A DNA stretch of 54,622 nucleotides, from contig LJHW01000013.1 in assembly GCA_001295865.1 (NCBI GenBank), positions 1 to 54,622 on the forward strand. Direction: 5' to 3'. The notes under the pieces are model-generated. The model saw only the letters and a list, made by a program, of their open reading frames with translations, did no database searches and was not told where the DNA came from. A program made the position numbers and the translations under genes. Positions 26,262 to 34,600 of the stretch are shown in pieces (the stretch's first letter is position 1; the number at the start of each line of letters is the position of its first letter). The stretch comes from a beta proteobacterium AAP65. GTDB lineage: Bacteria; Pseudomonadota; Gammaproteobacteria; Burkholderiales; Burkholderiaceae_C.

Positions 26262-27045
26262 GCAGCTCTTCCACCGCACACTTCTGGCGTTAGGTAGTGG
26301 CAAACGGCCGCTGGCCGGCCTGCTGCTGCTGGCCGCAGCCGGCAGCGCGCTGGCCCAAGGCAGCAGCCCGGCGGGCACGCTGCCGCTGGTCATCGGCCAG
26401 GGGCCCGGCGGCACCAGCTACTCGGTGCCCATCCAGACGCTGCTGTTCTTCAGCGCGCTCAGCTTCCTGCCCGCGGTGCTGCTGCTGATGACGGCCTTCA
26501 CGCGCATCGTCATCGTGCTCAGCCTGCTGCGCCAGGCGCTGGGCACGCAGGCCGCGCCGCCCAACCAGGTGATCGTGGGCCTGAGCCTCTTCCTCACCTT
26601 CTTCGTGATGGCGCCCACCTTCGACAAGGTCTACGAGCGTGCCTATGAACCCTACTCCAAGGGCCAGATGGCGGTGGACCAGGCGCTGACGGAAGGCGTG
26701 AAGCCCATCCGCGAGTGGATGCTGAAGCAGACGCGCCAGAGCGACGTGATGCTCTTCTCGCGCCTGGCCAAGCTGCCGGCCGACGTGAAGGGCGAAGACG
26801 TGCCGCTGTCGGTGCTGGTGCCGGCCTTCGTGACGAGCGAGCTGAAAAGCGCCTTCCAGATCGGCTTCATGATCTTCATCCCCTTCCTCGTCATCGACAT
26901 GATCGTGGCGAGCATGCTGATGAGCCTGGGCATGATGATGTTGAGCCCGGTGCTGGTGGCCCTGCCCTTCAAGCTGATGCTCTTCGTGCTGGCCGACGGC
27001 TGGAACCTGCTGCTCGGTTCACTCGCGGCTTCATTTGCCACCTAG
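26251..27045 (+). CDS. fliP: Flagellar export gate protein FliP
   Basis: A 264-residue core subunit of the FliPQR export gate. As in other FliP proteins there is a cleavable signal peptide (about 1-36), then four membrane helices with the family blocks MTAFTRIVIVLSLLRQALG and FQIGFMIFIPFLVIDMIVAS. The GTG at 26251 lies inside the end of fliO, giving an 11-nt overlap and suggesting translational coupling. Confidence 0.95.
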   Translation: MHAEQLFHRTLLALGSGKRPLAGLLLLAAAGSALAQGSSPAGTLPLVIGQGPGGTSYSVPIQTLLFFSALSFLPAVLLLMTAFTRIVIVLSLLRQALGTQAAPPNQVIVGLSLFLTFFVMAPTFDKVYERAYEPYSKGQMAVDQALTEGVKPIREWMLKQTRQSDVMLFSRLAKLPADVKGEDVPLSVLVPAFVTSELKSAFQIGFMIFIPFLVIDMIVASMLMSLGMMMLSPVLVALPFKLMLFVLADGWNLLLGSLAASFAT

Positions 27046-27054
27046 GACAAGACG

Positions 27055-27324
27055 ATGGAAGCCCAACAGGTTTTGACAACGGGCCAGCACGGCCTGTGGA
27101 TGCTGCTGATCGTCAGCGCACCGGTGCTGCTGGTGGTGTTGATCGTCGGCCTGGTGGTCAGCGTCTTCCAGGCCGCCACGCAGATCAACGAAGCCACACT
27201 GAGCTTCGTGCCCAAGGTCATCGCCGCCGTGGCGGTGCTGGCCATCGCCGGGCCGTGGATGCTGACGACGCTGGTGGAGTTCATCCAGGCCACGCTGCAA
27301 GCCATCCCGTCCGCGGTGGGCTGA
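27055..27324 (+). CDS. fliQ: Flagellar export gate protein FliQ
   Basis: An 89-residue protein with two transmembrane hairpin helices (about 17-40 and 55-77) and the conserved linker FQAATQINEATLSFVPK. It is one of the four FliQ copies wrapped around the FliPR core. Nine nt separate it from fliP. Confidence 0.95.
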   Translation: MEAQQVLTTGQHGLWMLLIVSAPVLLVVLIVGLVVSVFQAATQINEATLSFVPKVIAAVAVLAIAGPWMLTTLVEFIQATLQAIPSAVG

Positions 27325-27355
27325 GGCCTCTGCGCCCGGTGCCTGGCTAGCGCCC

Positions 27356-28129
27356 ATGATCACCTTCACCGAAGCGCAGATCGTCGCCTGGCTGACGCCG
27401 CTGCTGTGGCCCTTCCTGCGCGCACTGGCGCTCTTCCAGGCGCTGCCGGTGCTGGGCACGCGCGCGGTGCCGCTGCGCGTGCGCATCGGCCTGGCGGCCT
27501 TCATCGCGCTGGCCTCGCAGGGCAGCCTGCCGCCGCTGGCGCCCGAAGTCGCCACGATGCCGCTGGACGCGCCGCCCATGCTGCTGCTCATCACGCAGCA
27601 GGTGGTCATCGGCCTGAGCCTGGGCTTTGCGGTGCGCATCGTCTTCACCGCGGTGGAGTTCGCGGGCGAAATCATCGGCCTGCAGATGGGCCTGAACTTC
27701 GCCGGCTTCTTCGACCCCATCTCCGCCAGCACCGCCACGGCCACCAGCCGCTTTTTCGGCACCATGGTGGCCTGGCTCTTCATCGTGATGAACGGTCACC
27801 TGCTGGTCATCGGCGCGCTGGTGCAGAGCTTCAACACCTTCCCGGTGGGGCCCGAGCCCTTCGCCTTTCTGCGCCAGATGCAGCCGCAACAGTGGGGCGC
27901 CGAGATCTTCAGCACCGGGCTGTGGATCGCCCTGCCCCTGGTGACCATGCTGCTCTTCGTGAACCTGGTGCTGGGCACCATCTCGCGCGTGGCACCGCAG
28001 ATCAACATCTTCGCGATCGGCTTCCCGGTCACGCTGGGCGTGGGTCTGCTGGGCCTGCTGGCCACGCTGCCGCTGATGCAGCAGCCCTTCACGATGGCGC
28101 TGGAACGGCTGCTGCGGCACTTCCAGTAG
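27356..28129 (+). CDS. fliR: Flagellar export gate protein FliR
   Basis: A 257-residue polytopic protein with about six helices, completing the export gate. Family signatures include LPVLGTRAVPLRVRIGLA and GEIIGLQMGLNFAGFFDP. It is the last gene of the fliL operon. flhB and flhA are not in the window. Transcription converges on the aldehyde dehydrogenase gene 18 nt away. Confidence 0.95.
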   Translation: MITFTEAQIVAWLTPLLWPFLRALALFQALPVLGTRAVPLRVRIGLAAFIALASQGSLPPLAPEVATMPLDAPPMLLLITQQVVIGLSLGFAVRIVFTAVEFAGEIIGLQMGLNFAGFFDPISASTATATSRFFGTMVAWLFIVMNGHLLVIGALVQSFNTFPVGPEPFAFLRQMQPQQWGAEIFSTGLWIALPLVTMLLFVNLVLGTISRVAPQINIFAIGFPVTLGVGLLGLLATLPLMQQPFTMALERLLRHFQ

Positions 28130-28143
28130 CGCCGCAGCGGCGC
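28127..28143. terminator. Hairpin between fliR and aldehyde dehydrogenase
   Basis: AGCGCCGC-a-GCGGCGCT is a perfect 8-bp stem overlapping the fliR stop codon in the 18-nt gap between convergent genes. It has no T-tract. It may serve as a transcription barrier for both operons. Confidence 0.4.
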
Positions 28144-28147
28144 TGCA

Positions 28148-29602
28148 TCAGAACGGGTAGTGCCGCTCGGTCGTCTGCACCGTGATCCAGCGCAGCTCGG
28201 TGAACTCGTGCACGCCGGCCCTGCCGCCGAAACGGCCCAGGCCCGAGGCCTTCACGCCGCCGAAGGGCATCTGCGCTTCGTCATGCACCGTGGGGCCGTT
28301 GACGTGGCAGATGCCGCTTTCGATGCGACGCGCCACGTTCATCGCACGCGCCACGTCCTTGCCGAACACGGCCGAAGAGAGGCCGTACTCGTTGTCGTTG
28401 GCGCAATCCACCGCGGCATCGACACCGTCCACGCGCACCACGCACTTCACGGGGCCGAAGGTTTCCTCGTGGTAGATGCGCATCTTGCGCGTCACGTGGT
28501 CGAGGATGGTGGCCGGCATCAGCGTGTCGGTGGCCTTGCCGCCGCACACCAGCTTGGCGCCCTTGGCCAAGGCGTCGTCGATCAGCGCATTGCAGTGCTC
28601 CACCGTGCCCATGCCGATGACGCTGCCCAGCACCACGGGCTCGGGCTTGCGCGGGTCGCCCAGCGGCAGGCCCTTGGCCTTCTTCGCGAACTTGGCGACG
28701 AAGTCGTCGGCGATCTTGCCGTCGACGATGAAACGCTCGGTGCTCATGCAGATCTGGCCGCTGTTGGCGAACGCCCCGAAGGCGGCGGCGTTGACGGCGG
28801 CATCCAGGTCGGCATCGTCCAGCACCACCATCGGCGCCTTGCCGCCGAGTTCCAGCACCACGGGCTTGAGGTACTTGGCGCAGGTCATCGCGATGATCTT
28901 GCCCACGCGCGTGCTGCCGGTGAAGTTCACGCGCCGCACGGCGGGGTGGGCGACCATCGCTTCCACCACCTTGCCGGCATCGGCCGGGGCGTTGGTGATG
29001 TAGTTGACGACGCCGGCCGGGAAACCGGCGTCCTGGAAGGCCTCGACGATGAGCTGGTGCGTGCGCGGGCAGTTTTCGCTGCCTTTCAGCACCACGGTGT
29101 TGCCGCAGGCCAGCGGCACGCAGATGGCGCGCACCCCCAGGATGATGGGCGCGTTCCACGGCGCGATGCCGAGCACCACACCCGCGGGTTGGCGCACGCC
29201 CATGGCGAGTGAACCGGGCACGTCGCTGGGGATGATCTCGCCGGCGATCTGCGTCGTCAGCGCCGCGGCCTCGCGGATCATGCCGGCGGCCAGGTGCACG
29301 TTGAAGCCGGCCCACATGCCGGTGGCGCCGGTCTCGGCGGGCACGGCCTCGACGAACTTCGGCGTCTTGGCTTCCAGCGCGTCGGCGGCTTTCAGCAGCA
29401 GCATGCGGCGTTCGGTGGGGCCGGTCTGGCTCCAGGTCTTGAAGGCTTCCGCCGCGGATTCCACAGCGGCCACGGCATCGGCCTCGCTGGCGGCTGGGGC
29501 GCGCGTGGCGATGCTGCCGTCCAGCGGGTTGCGGCGCTCGAAGGTGGCGCCACCTTCGGCGGATACGGCCAGGCCGTTGATGAGCATGCTGAGGTCGGAC
29601 AT
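28148..29602 (-). CDS. Aldehyde dehydrogenase (aromatic-aldehyde type), internal start in livF fusion
   Basis: Translation from the internal ATG at 29602, which has AAGGAG with a 6-nt spacer, gives a full-length 484-residue NAD(P)-dependent aldehyde dehydrogenase. Catalytic residues are intact: Asn150 in PWNAP, Glu251 in ELGGKAP, Cys285 in SGQICMS. The sequence looks like the salicylaldehyde/vanillin/benzaldehyde dehydrogenase branch (my recollection; not searched). A benzoylformate-decarboxylase-like gene 7 kb away would produce an aromatic aldehyde, so oxidation of benzaldehyde-like compounds is the leading guess. It is the last cistron of the liv operon. Confidence 0.85.
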   Translation of the reverse strand: MSDLSMLINGLAVSAEGGATFERRNPLDGSIATRAPAASEADAVAAVESAAEAFKTWSQTGPTERRMLLLKAADALEAKTPKFVEAVPAETGATGMWAGFNVHLAAGMIREAAALTTQIAGEIIPSDVPGSLAMGVRQPAGVVLGIAPWNAPIILGVRAICVPLACGNTVVLKGSENCPRTHQLIVEAFQDAGFPAGVVNYITNAPADAGKVVEAMVAHPAVRRVNFTGSTRVGKIIAMTCAKYLKPVVLELGGKAPMVVLDDADLDAAVNAAAFGAFANSGQICMSTERFIVDGKIADDFVAKFAKKAKGLPLGDPRKPEPVVLGSVIGMGTVEHCNALIDDALAKGAKLVCGGKATDTLMPATILDHVTRKMRIYHEETFGPVKCVVRVDGVDAAVDCANDNEYGLSSAVFGKDVARAMNVARRIESGICHVNGPTVHDEAQMPFGGVKASGLGRFGGRAGVHEFTELRWITVQTTERHYPF

Positions 29603-30394
29603 GGGGGTCTCCTTGGCGTTCGTAGAAGTCTTGGATGAGGTGGCAGGCGCGGCAGCCTTGCCGAGATAGGCCTGGCGGATGACGCTGCTGCGCGCGAGCA
29701 GAAAGGCCGGGCCGCTGGCCACCAGCCGGCCGCGCTCCAGCACATAGCCGCGGTCGGCGATGGCGAGTGCTTTGCGCACGTTCTGCTCGACCATCAGCAC
29801 CGTGGTGCCGGCGTCGGCAATGCGGCGCGCGATGGCGAGCAACTCGTCCACCATGCGCGGCGCCAGGCCCAGGCTGGGCTCGTCCAGCATCAAGAGGCGC
29901 GGTGCGCTCATCATCGCGCGGGCCACAGCCACCATCTGCTGTTCACCGCCGCTCATGGTGCCGGCCAGCTGCTGCGCGCGTTCGGCGAGTTTGGGGAAGT
30001 CCTTGAAGGCCGCGGCCAAACGCGCGGCGCGCTCGGCGGGCTTCACCAGCCAGCCACCGAGTTCGAGGTTCTCGGCCACCGTCATCTGCGGAAAGAGCTG
30101 CCGGCCTTCGGGCACCAGCGCCAGCCCGCGCTGCACGATCTCGCTGGCCTTGGCGTCGGTGGGAATCTCGTCGCCGTTGAGCTTCAGCTTGCCACCGCGC
30201 GGGATCAGGCCTGCGATGGCCTTCAGCAGCGTGGTCTTGCCCGCGCCGTTGGGGCCGAGGATGACGGTGACGCCGGGGCGGGCCTCCAGGGCCAGATCAC
30301 GCAGCACGAGAAAGGGGCCGTAACCGGCCGACAGGCCTTCGATCTTCAGGTGCGCGAGCGGGCGGTCGAGCGCTGCTTCGATGTCGTTTTTCAT
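28148..30394 (-). CDS. livF: In-frame fusion of LivF-type ABC ATPase and aldehyde dehydrogenase
   Basis: One uninterrupted 748-residue frame. Residues 1-247 are a LivF-type ATPase: Walker A GPNGAGKTT (47-55), signature SGGEQQ (148-153), Walker B LLMLDEP (167-173), ending near RQAYLGK where LivF proteins normally stop. A Ser/Thr/Lys linker (about 248-264) leads without a stop into a complete aldehyde dehydrogenase (265-748). The ATG overlaps the livG stop by 4 nt. An internal ATG at Met265 has a strong AAGGAG, so the dehydrogenase is probably also made alone. Whether a fused polypeptide accumulates, or a stop codon was recently lost, cannot be told here. The LivF part should energise uptake with LivG, LivH, LivM and the binding protein. 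Confidence 0.85.
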   Translation of the reverse strand: MKNDIEAALDRPLAHLKIEGLSAGYGPFLVLRDLALEARPGVTVILGPNGAGKTTLLKAIAGLIPRGGKLKLNGDEIPTDAKASEIVQRGLALVPEGRQLFPQMTVAENLELGGWLVKPAERAARLAAAFKDFPKLAERAQQLAGTMSGGEQQMVAVARAMMSAPRLLMLDEPSLGLAPRMVDELLAIARRIADAGTTVLMVEQNVRKALAIADRGYVLERGRLVASGPAFLLARSSVIRQAYLGKAAAPATSSKTSTNAKETPMSDLSMLINGLAVSAEGGATFERRNPLDGSIATRAPAASEADAVAAVESAAEAFKTWSQTGPTERRMLLLKAADALEAKTPKFVEAVPAETGATGMWAGFNVHLAAGMIREAAALTTQIAGEIIPSDVPGSLAMGVRQPAGVVLGIAPWNAPIILGVRAICVPLACGNTVVLKGSENCPRTHQLIVEAFQDAGFPAGVVNYITNAPADAGKVVEAMVAHPAVRRVNFTGSTRVGKIIAMTCAKYLKPVVLELGGKAPMVVLDDADLDAAVNAAAFGAFANSGQICMSTERFIVDGKIADDFVAKFAKKAKGLPLGDPRKPEPVVLGSVIGMGTVEHCNALIDDALAKGAKLVCGGKATDTLMPATILDHVTRKMRIYHEETFGPVKCVVRVDGVDAAVDCANDNEYGLSSAVFGKDVARAMNVARRIESGICHVNGPTVHDEAQMPFGGVKASGLGRFGGRAGVHEFTELRWITVQTTERHYPF

Positions 30395-31137
30395 GCGGCT
30401 TCCACCATCTCGTCGCCGAGGTAGGCCTCGATCACTTCCGCGTTGCGCACCACCTCGGCCGGCGTGCCGTCGGCGATCTTGCGGCCCTGGTGCAGCACGA
30501 TCACGCGCTCCACGTAGCGCATCAGCGTGGTCACGGCGTGTTCGATCCAGATCACGGTCAAATCAAGTTCGTCGCGCAGGCGGCGGATGAGCTGGGCCAT
30601 CGCGTCCACTTCGCTTTCGGTCAGGCCCGCGGCCACCTCGTCCAGCAGCAGCAGCTTCGGCCGCGTGGCCAGCGCCATGCCGATTTCCAGCAGGCGCTGC
30701 TGGCTGGGCGTGATGGCGGCGGCCGGCAAATCGGCCTGGGCCTGCAGGCCGATGAGGTTGAGGATGCTGGCCGCGTCTTTCAGCAGCCAGCTGGCCGTGC
30801 GGTGGCGGCCTGCGAACTGCAGGCCGAAATCGATGTTCGCAGCCACGCTGAGTTCGGCGAACACCCGCGGCGTCTGGAAGGTGCGCGCCACCCCGCGCTG
30901 GGCGTAACGGTGCGGCTTGGCGCCGGTCAAGCGCTGGCCGCCGGCGTAGAGCTCGCCGCCCGTGGGCTCCACCACGCCCGAGAGCGCGTTGAAGAAGGTC
31001 GTCTTGCCCGCGCCGTTGGGGCCGATGATGCCCACCAGTTCACCGGGCGCGAAGGCCGCGCTCACCTGGTCGACGGCGACCAGGCCGCCGAAGCGCACCG
31101 AGACTTCGCGCGCTTCCAGCAAGGGGTGGCCGTTCAT
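30391..31137 (-). CDS. livG: Branched-chain amino acid-type ABC transporter ATPase LivG
   Basis: A 248-residue ATPase. Walker A GPNGAGKTT is at 39-47, Walker B is LLLLDEVAAGL, and the switch His is in IWIEHAV. The ABC signature is degenerate: where LivG proteins usually have a GQQ-type motif after Leu-Ser/Pro, it reads TPSQQRLLEIG. The start overlaps the livM stop (ATGA), and its own stop overlaps livF (ATGA), so livM-livG-livF are tightly coupled. The substrate is probably not an amino acid, given the catabolic genes around. Confidence 0.93.
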   Translation of the reverse strand: MNGHPLLEAREVSVRFGGLVAVDQVSAAFAPGELVGIIGPNGAGKTTFFNALSGVVEPTGGELYAGGQRLTGAKPHRYAQRGVARTFQTPRVFAELSVAANIDFGLQFAGRHRTASWLLKDAASILNLIGLQAQADLPAAAITPSQQRLLEIGMALATRPKLLLLDEVAAGLTESEVDAMAQLIRRLRDELDLTVIWIEHAVTTLMRYVERVIVLHQGRKIADGTPAEVVRNAEVIEAYLGDEMVEAA

Positions 31138-32138
31138 CGCGCCACCTCCGACTTCTTGCCGTTGAACAGCTCGCGCCACGCGCTGCGGATGTCGTCACGC
31201 CAGCCCGTGAAGGTGGCCCAGCGCAGCGAGGCCAGCCCGCCCGGGAGGTAGAGCACGCACAGGATCAGCAGCAGCCCCAGCGACATCATGTAGACCTGCG
31301 GCGCCTGCAAACGCAGCGTTTCGGCCAGCAGGCTGAACACCACCGCGGCGATCAGCGGGCCCCAGAGCGTGGCGGCGCCGCCGATCAGCGCGATCAGCAC
31401 GGTCTGGAAACCGATGAAGGGGTTGAAGACGGTGCCCGGGTCGATGTAGGTCCAGCGCACGCTCATCGCCGCGCCCACGGCGCCCGCGAAGGCGGCCGTC
31501 AGTGCAAAGCCGGCGATCTTGATGAGCCGCGTGTTCACGCCCAGGGTCTGCGCACGCTGCTCGTCGGCGCCGATGCCCGCCATCGCCAGGCCGAAGCGGT
31601 TGCGACGCACGACGATGCTCGTCAGGATGGCCAGCACCGCCAGGCCCAGCACCGTGAGATAGATGGTGTCGCGCTCGGGCACTGTCACCAGCACGCGGCC
31701 CACGGTGCCGGTGACCTGCTTTTCCCAGTAGGTGATGGCGTGGCGGATGAGCTCCGTCATGCCAAAGGTCAGCACCGCAAAATAGGTGCCGCGCAGGTGC
31801 AGCACGGCCGCGCCCATCACCACGGCCACCAGCGCCGCGATGCCGGCGCCCAAAGCGATGGCGCCCCACCAGCCGGTCTGCTCCATCCAGATGGCGCTGG
31901 CGTAAGCGCCGATGCCGAAGAAGGCTGCGGTGGCCAGGCTGAGGTAGCGCGTGGTGCCGCAGAACAGGCTCCAGCTGCTGGCCAGCGCGGCGTACATCAG
32001 GCAGGTGAGCGCCATCGACACCATGAACTCGCTGCCGTAGTAAGGCACGCTCAGCGCCCAGCCGGCCAGCGCAAACAACACGAGCAGGTCGCGCCGGGTC
32101 TGCGGCCCGATCTCGAAGGACTTCATTTGAAACTTCAT
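31134..32138 (-). CDS. livM: Branched-chain amino acid-type ABC transporter permease LivM
   Basis: A 334-residue permease with about nine to ten hydrophobic helices and the LivM/LivH family block YFAVLTFGMTELIRHAI. The cytoplasmic coupling region contains NRFGLAMAGIGADEQRAQTL, followed by FAGAVGAAMS. The ATG is at 32138. It is co-transcribed with livH (10 nt upstream) and livG. Confidence 0.93.
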   Translation of the reverse strand: MKFQMKSFEIGPQTRRDLLVLFALAGWALSVPYYGSEFMVSMALTCLMYAALASSWSLFCGTTRYLSLATAAFFGIGAYASAIWMEQTGWWGAIALGAGIAALVAVVMGAAVLHLRGTYFAVLTFGMTELIRHAITYWEKQVTGTVGRVLVTVPERDTIYLTVLGLAVLAILTSIVVRRNRFGLAMAGIGADEQRAQTLGVNTRLIKIAGFALTAAFAGAVGAAMSVRWTYIDPGTVFNPFIGFQTVLIALIGGAATLWGPLIAAVVFSLLAETLRLQAPQVYMMSLGLLLILCVLYLPGGLASLRWATFTGWRDDIRSAWRELFNGKKSEVAR

Positions 32139-32148
32139 GGCGACAGCC

Positions 32149-33027
32149 TTACTTGCGGGTGAAGAGGCCGTTGGGCCGCCACAGCAGCACGGCGATGAAG
32201 ATGCCGTAGCTCAGCAGCGACTTGAGGGAGGGGTTGGTGAAGTGCATGCCCACGGCTTCGATCACGCCCAGGGCCAGGCCGCCCACCAGCGCGCCGGCCA
32301 TGCTGCCGAAGCCACCCAGCGTGATGACGATGAGCGCCGTCACCGTGTAGGGCTCGCCCATGCTGGGGCTGATGGTGTAGGTCATGCTCAGCAGGCAGCC
32401 GGCCACGCCCGAGAGGCCCATGCCGATGCCGAACATCAGCGGGTGCAGCCGCGCAGTGTCGATGCCCACGAGCTGCGCGCCGGTGGGGCTTTGCATCAGC
32501 GCGCGCACGCCTTTGCCGTAGAGCGTTTTCTTCAGCACGATGATCAGCGCCGCGCTGAAGGCCAGGGCCAACGCCAGCAGCAGCAGCTTGTTGGCGCTGA
32601 ACTGCGCGCCGCCGATGGCCACTGGGTCGGCCATGAAGTCGTAGCCGCGCAGGTCGCCGCCCCACACCAGCTGCGCGAAGTTCTGCACCAGGAACATCAG
32701 GCCGAAACTCACCATCAGGCCGCGCGCCTCAAACACATCGAGGTTGGGGCTGGTGCGCGTGAGGCGGCGGAAGGTGAGCCGGTGCACGGCAATGCCCAAG
32801 GCCATCAGCAGCGCGAAGGAGATCGGCACCATCAGCAGCGGCGAGATGCCGAAGGTGACGTGCGCCGTCCACGTGAGGAAGGCGCCCACCATCAGGAACT
32901 CGCCATGCGCGATGTTGAGCACGCGCATCAGGCCGTATTGCAGGTTCAGGCCGAGCGCGACGAGCGCGTAGACACCACCGGTGATGAGGCCGGAGGCGAT
33001 GAGTTCGAGCCAGGAGCCGAAAGACAT
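32149..33027 (-). CDS. livH: Branched-chain amino acid-type ABC transporter permease LivH
   Basis: A 292-residue permease. The N-terminus is typical of LivH (SGLITGGVYALVALGLNLQY, then NIAHGEFLMVGA), and the coupling helix contains YGKGVRALMQSPTGAQLVGI. The ATG at 33027 was chosen over a longer frame because the upstream extension runs through the repeat elements at 33095-33329 and lacks family sequence. It is separated from the binding-protein gene by 346 nt that hold two structured repeats. Confidence 0.93.
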   Translation of the reverse strand: MSFGSWLELIASGLITGGVYALVALGLNLQYGLMRVLNIAHGEFLMVGAFLTWTAHVTFGISPLLMVPISFALLMALGIAVHRLTFRRLTRTSPNLDVFEARGLMVSFGLMFLVQNFAQLVWGGDLRGYDFMADPVAIGGAQFSANKLLLLALALAFSAALIIVLKKTLYGKGVRALMQSPTGAQLVGIDTARLHPLMFGIGMGLSGVAGCLLSMTYTISPSMGEPYTVTALIVITLGGFGSMAGALVGGLALGVIEAVGMHFTNPSLKSLLSYGIFIAVLLWRPNGLFTRK

Positions 33028-33094
33028 GGTTGCTTCTTGGGATGGTCTTGGTGAGCGTGTCGCTTGCTGTTGTGACGCCTCGCGGGCCACGGGC

Positions 33095-33178
33095 GCGGGG
33101 TGGCCCCTTGCGCTCATGTCCCCCGGGCCGGGCTGCGCCCGACCCTCCTCCTTTACTTCGCTCCAGGGGCCACCCCGC
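33095..33178 (-). repeat. Structured intergenic repeat, copy 1
   Basis: An 84-bp element closed by 14-bp perfect inverted arms (33095-33108 and 33165-33178, core GGGGTGGCCCCT). Read on the minus strand it contains GGAGCGAAGTAAAG next to the arm. A central stem with a GCA loop follows (33126-33133 with 33137-33144, one G-U pair), then GGACATGAGCGCA before the other arm. It is the inverted counterpart of copy 2 at 33244-33329. Confidence 0.8.
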
Positions 33179-33243
33179 ACCCGCGGCCAACTGCAGCGCA
33201 GGCGCGTGACGGTGGCTCACCACCCTGTCAGCGGCTCGGGTGG

Positions 33244-33329
33244 GTGGGGTGCCCTGCGGAGCGAAGTAAAGGGGGAGCCCTGGGCCGCAGGCCCAGGGCG
33301 GAGGACATGAGCGCAGCAGGGCACCCCAC
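33244..33329 (+). repeat. Structured intergenic repeat, copy 2
   Basis: An 86-bp element with 14-bp perfect arms (GTGGGGTGCCCTGC at 33244-33257 and its complement at 33316-33329). Inside are GGAGCGAAGTAAAG (33258-33271), a perfect 10-bp stem GCCCTGGGCC-gca-GGCCCAGGGC (33277-33299), and GGACATGAGCGCA (33303-33315). Single-stranded blocks are identical to copy 1, while both stems differ yet stay paired, so structure rather than sequence is conserved. Confidence 0.8.
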
Positions 33330-33373
33330 ACGCCCGAGCCCGCACACCAGCGGGCCCGCTTGCCCTGCAGCCC

Positions 33374-34600
33374 TTACACCCAGTTCGGCTTGACGGGAAC
33401 CAAAGGCGCCGTCGCATTCGCCTTCGGCCACACCACCTCGAACTCACCCTTCTGCCACTGCCCAACAGTCCCCGGCGTGCCCACGTTCTCGCTGCCCGCG
33501 AACTTGACCTTGCCGATGATGGTGTTGTGCTCGGTGCCCGCCACGTAGTCGCGGATGGCCTTCTTGTCCAGGCCCGCCTTGGCCACTGCCGCGGTGAGGA
33601 TCTCCAACCCCGCCCAGGTGGCACCACTCGCCCACCGGTCGGGTTCCTTCGCGGCGCCGAACTTCTTCACGTGGGCGTCGAAGTAGGCCTTGGCCGCGGG
33701 GCTGGTCTTGCCGTTCCAGCTGCCCATGCCCAGCACGCCCTCGGCGCCGGCCTGCATCACGTTGCGGTAGAGCTGGAAGGCCGTGCCCACCGACGCATAG
33801 AAGAACTTCGGGTTGAAGCCGATCTCCTTGCTCTGGCGGCTGGCGAGGATGGTGTCGGGCGGGTAGGTCAGGCCGACGAAGGCATCGGGCGCCTTGTCCT
33901 TGATGCTGCGCAGCACCGGGCTCAGGTCCTTCACGCCCAGCGGGTAGCTCTTGTCCTCGACGATGCGGATGCCGCTGCCGCCCAAAGCGACCTTCAGTGC
34001 CGCGTAGTTCTCCAGGCCGAAGAGGTCGTCCACATAGATGGTGGCGACCGTCTTCACGCCGTTGGCCTTCAGCATGTCCACCAGCGCGTCCATCATGGGC
34101 TTGGGCTGCTGCAGCAACAAGAAGAAGTACGGCAGCTTCATCTCGGCCAGCCGGCGGCTCAGCGCCGTGGGCGCGAGGAAGGGGTAGCCAAAACGGTTGG
34201 CCAGCGGCGCCACGGCAAAGTTCGCGTTGCTGCCCCAAGGCGGCAGGATGAGGTCGACCTTGTCGCTGCCCATGAGCTTTTCATAGGTGCGCACACAGGT
34301 CTCGATGTTGCTCTGGTCGTCGCTGCTCACAAGCTCGATCAAGCGTTTGGTGCCCTTGACGTTCAGGCCGCCTGCAGCGTTCTGCTGCTCGGCCCAGAGC
34401 AGGTAGTTCGGCTCCTGGCTCACCTGCGCGCCCGTGGTCCACGGGCCGGTGCGCGAGATGGCATAGCCCACCCGCACCGGCGCAGCCTGGGCGCGCGCCA
34501 ACGTGGGCAGCGCCAGCGCGGCGGGGGCCGCGGCCAGCGCCGCAGCCGCTTGAACGAGGGTGCGGCGTTTCACGCCAGAGATGTCTGCGCGGTCGGTCAT
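33374..34600 (-). CDS. ABC transporter substrate-binding protein (LivK/HAAT type)
   Basis: A 408-residue type I periplasmic binding protein of the hydrophobic amino acid/aromatic acid family. The N-terminus has a twin-arginine-like KRRTLVQ followed by a hydrophobic stretch ending LARAQA, so it may be Tat- or Sec-exported. The mature domain begins VRVGYAISRTGPW. The ATG at 34600 has AGGAG upstream; the longer frame is unsupported. It is the first gene of the liv-type operon, divergent from the AraC regulator. Likely ligand: an aromatic or branched carboxylate; not determined. Confidence 0.9.
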   Translation of the reverse strand: MTDRADISGVKRRTLVQAAAALAAAPAALALPTLARAQAAPVRVGYAISRTGPWTTGAQVSQEPNYLLWAEQQNAAGGLNVKGTKRLIELVSSDDQSNIETCVRTYEKLMGSDKVDLILPPWGSNANFAVAPLANRFGYPFLAPTALSRRLAEMKLPYFFLLLQQPKPMMDALVDMLKANGVKTVATIYVDDLFGLENYAALKVALGGSGIRIVEDKSYPLGVKDLSPVLRSIKDKAPDAFVGLTYPPDTILASRQSKEIGFNPKFFYASVGTAFQLYRNVMQAGAEGVLGMGSWNGKTSPAAKAYFDAHVKKFGAAKEPDRWASGATWAGLEILTAAVAKAGLDKKAIRDYVAGTEHNTIIGKVKFAGSENVGTPGTVGQWQKGEFEVVWPKANATAPLVPVKPNWV

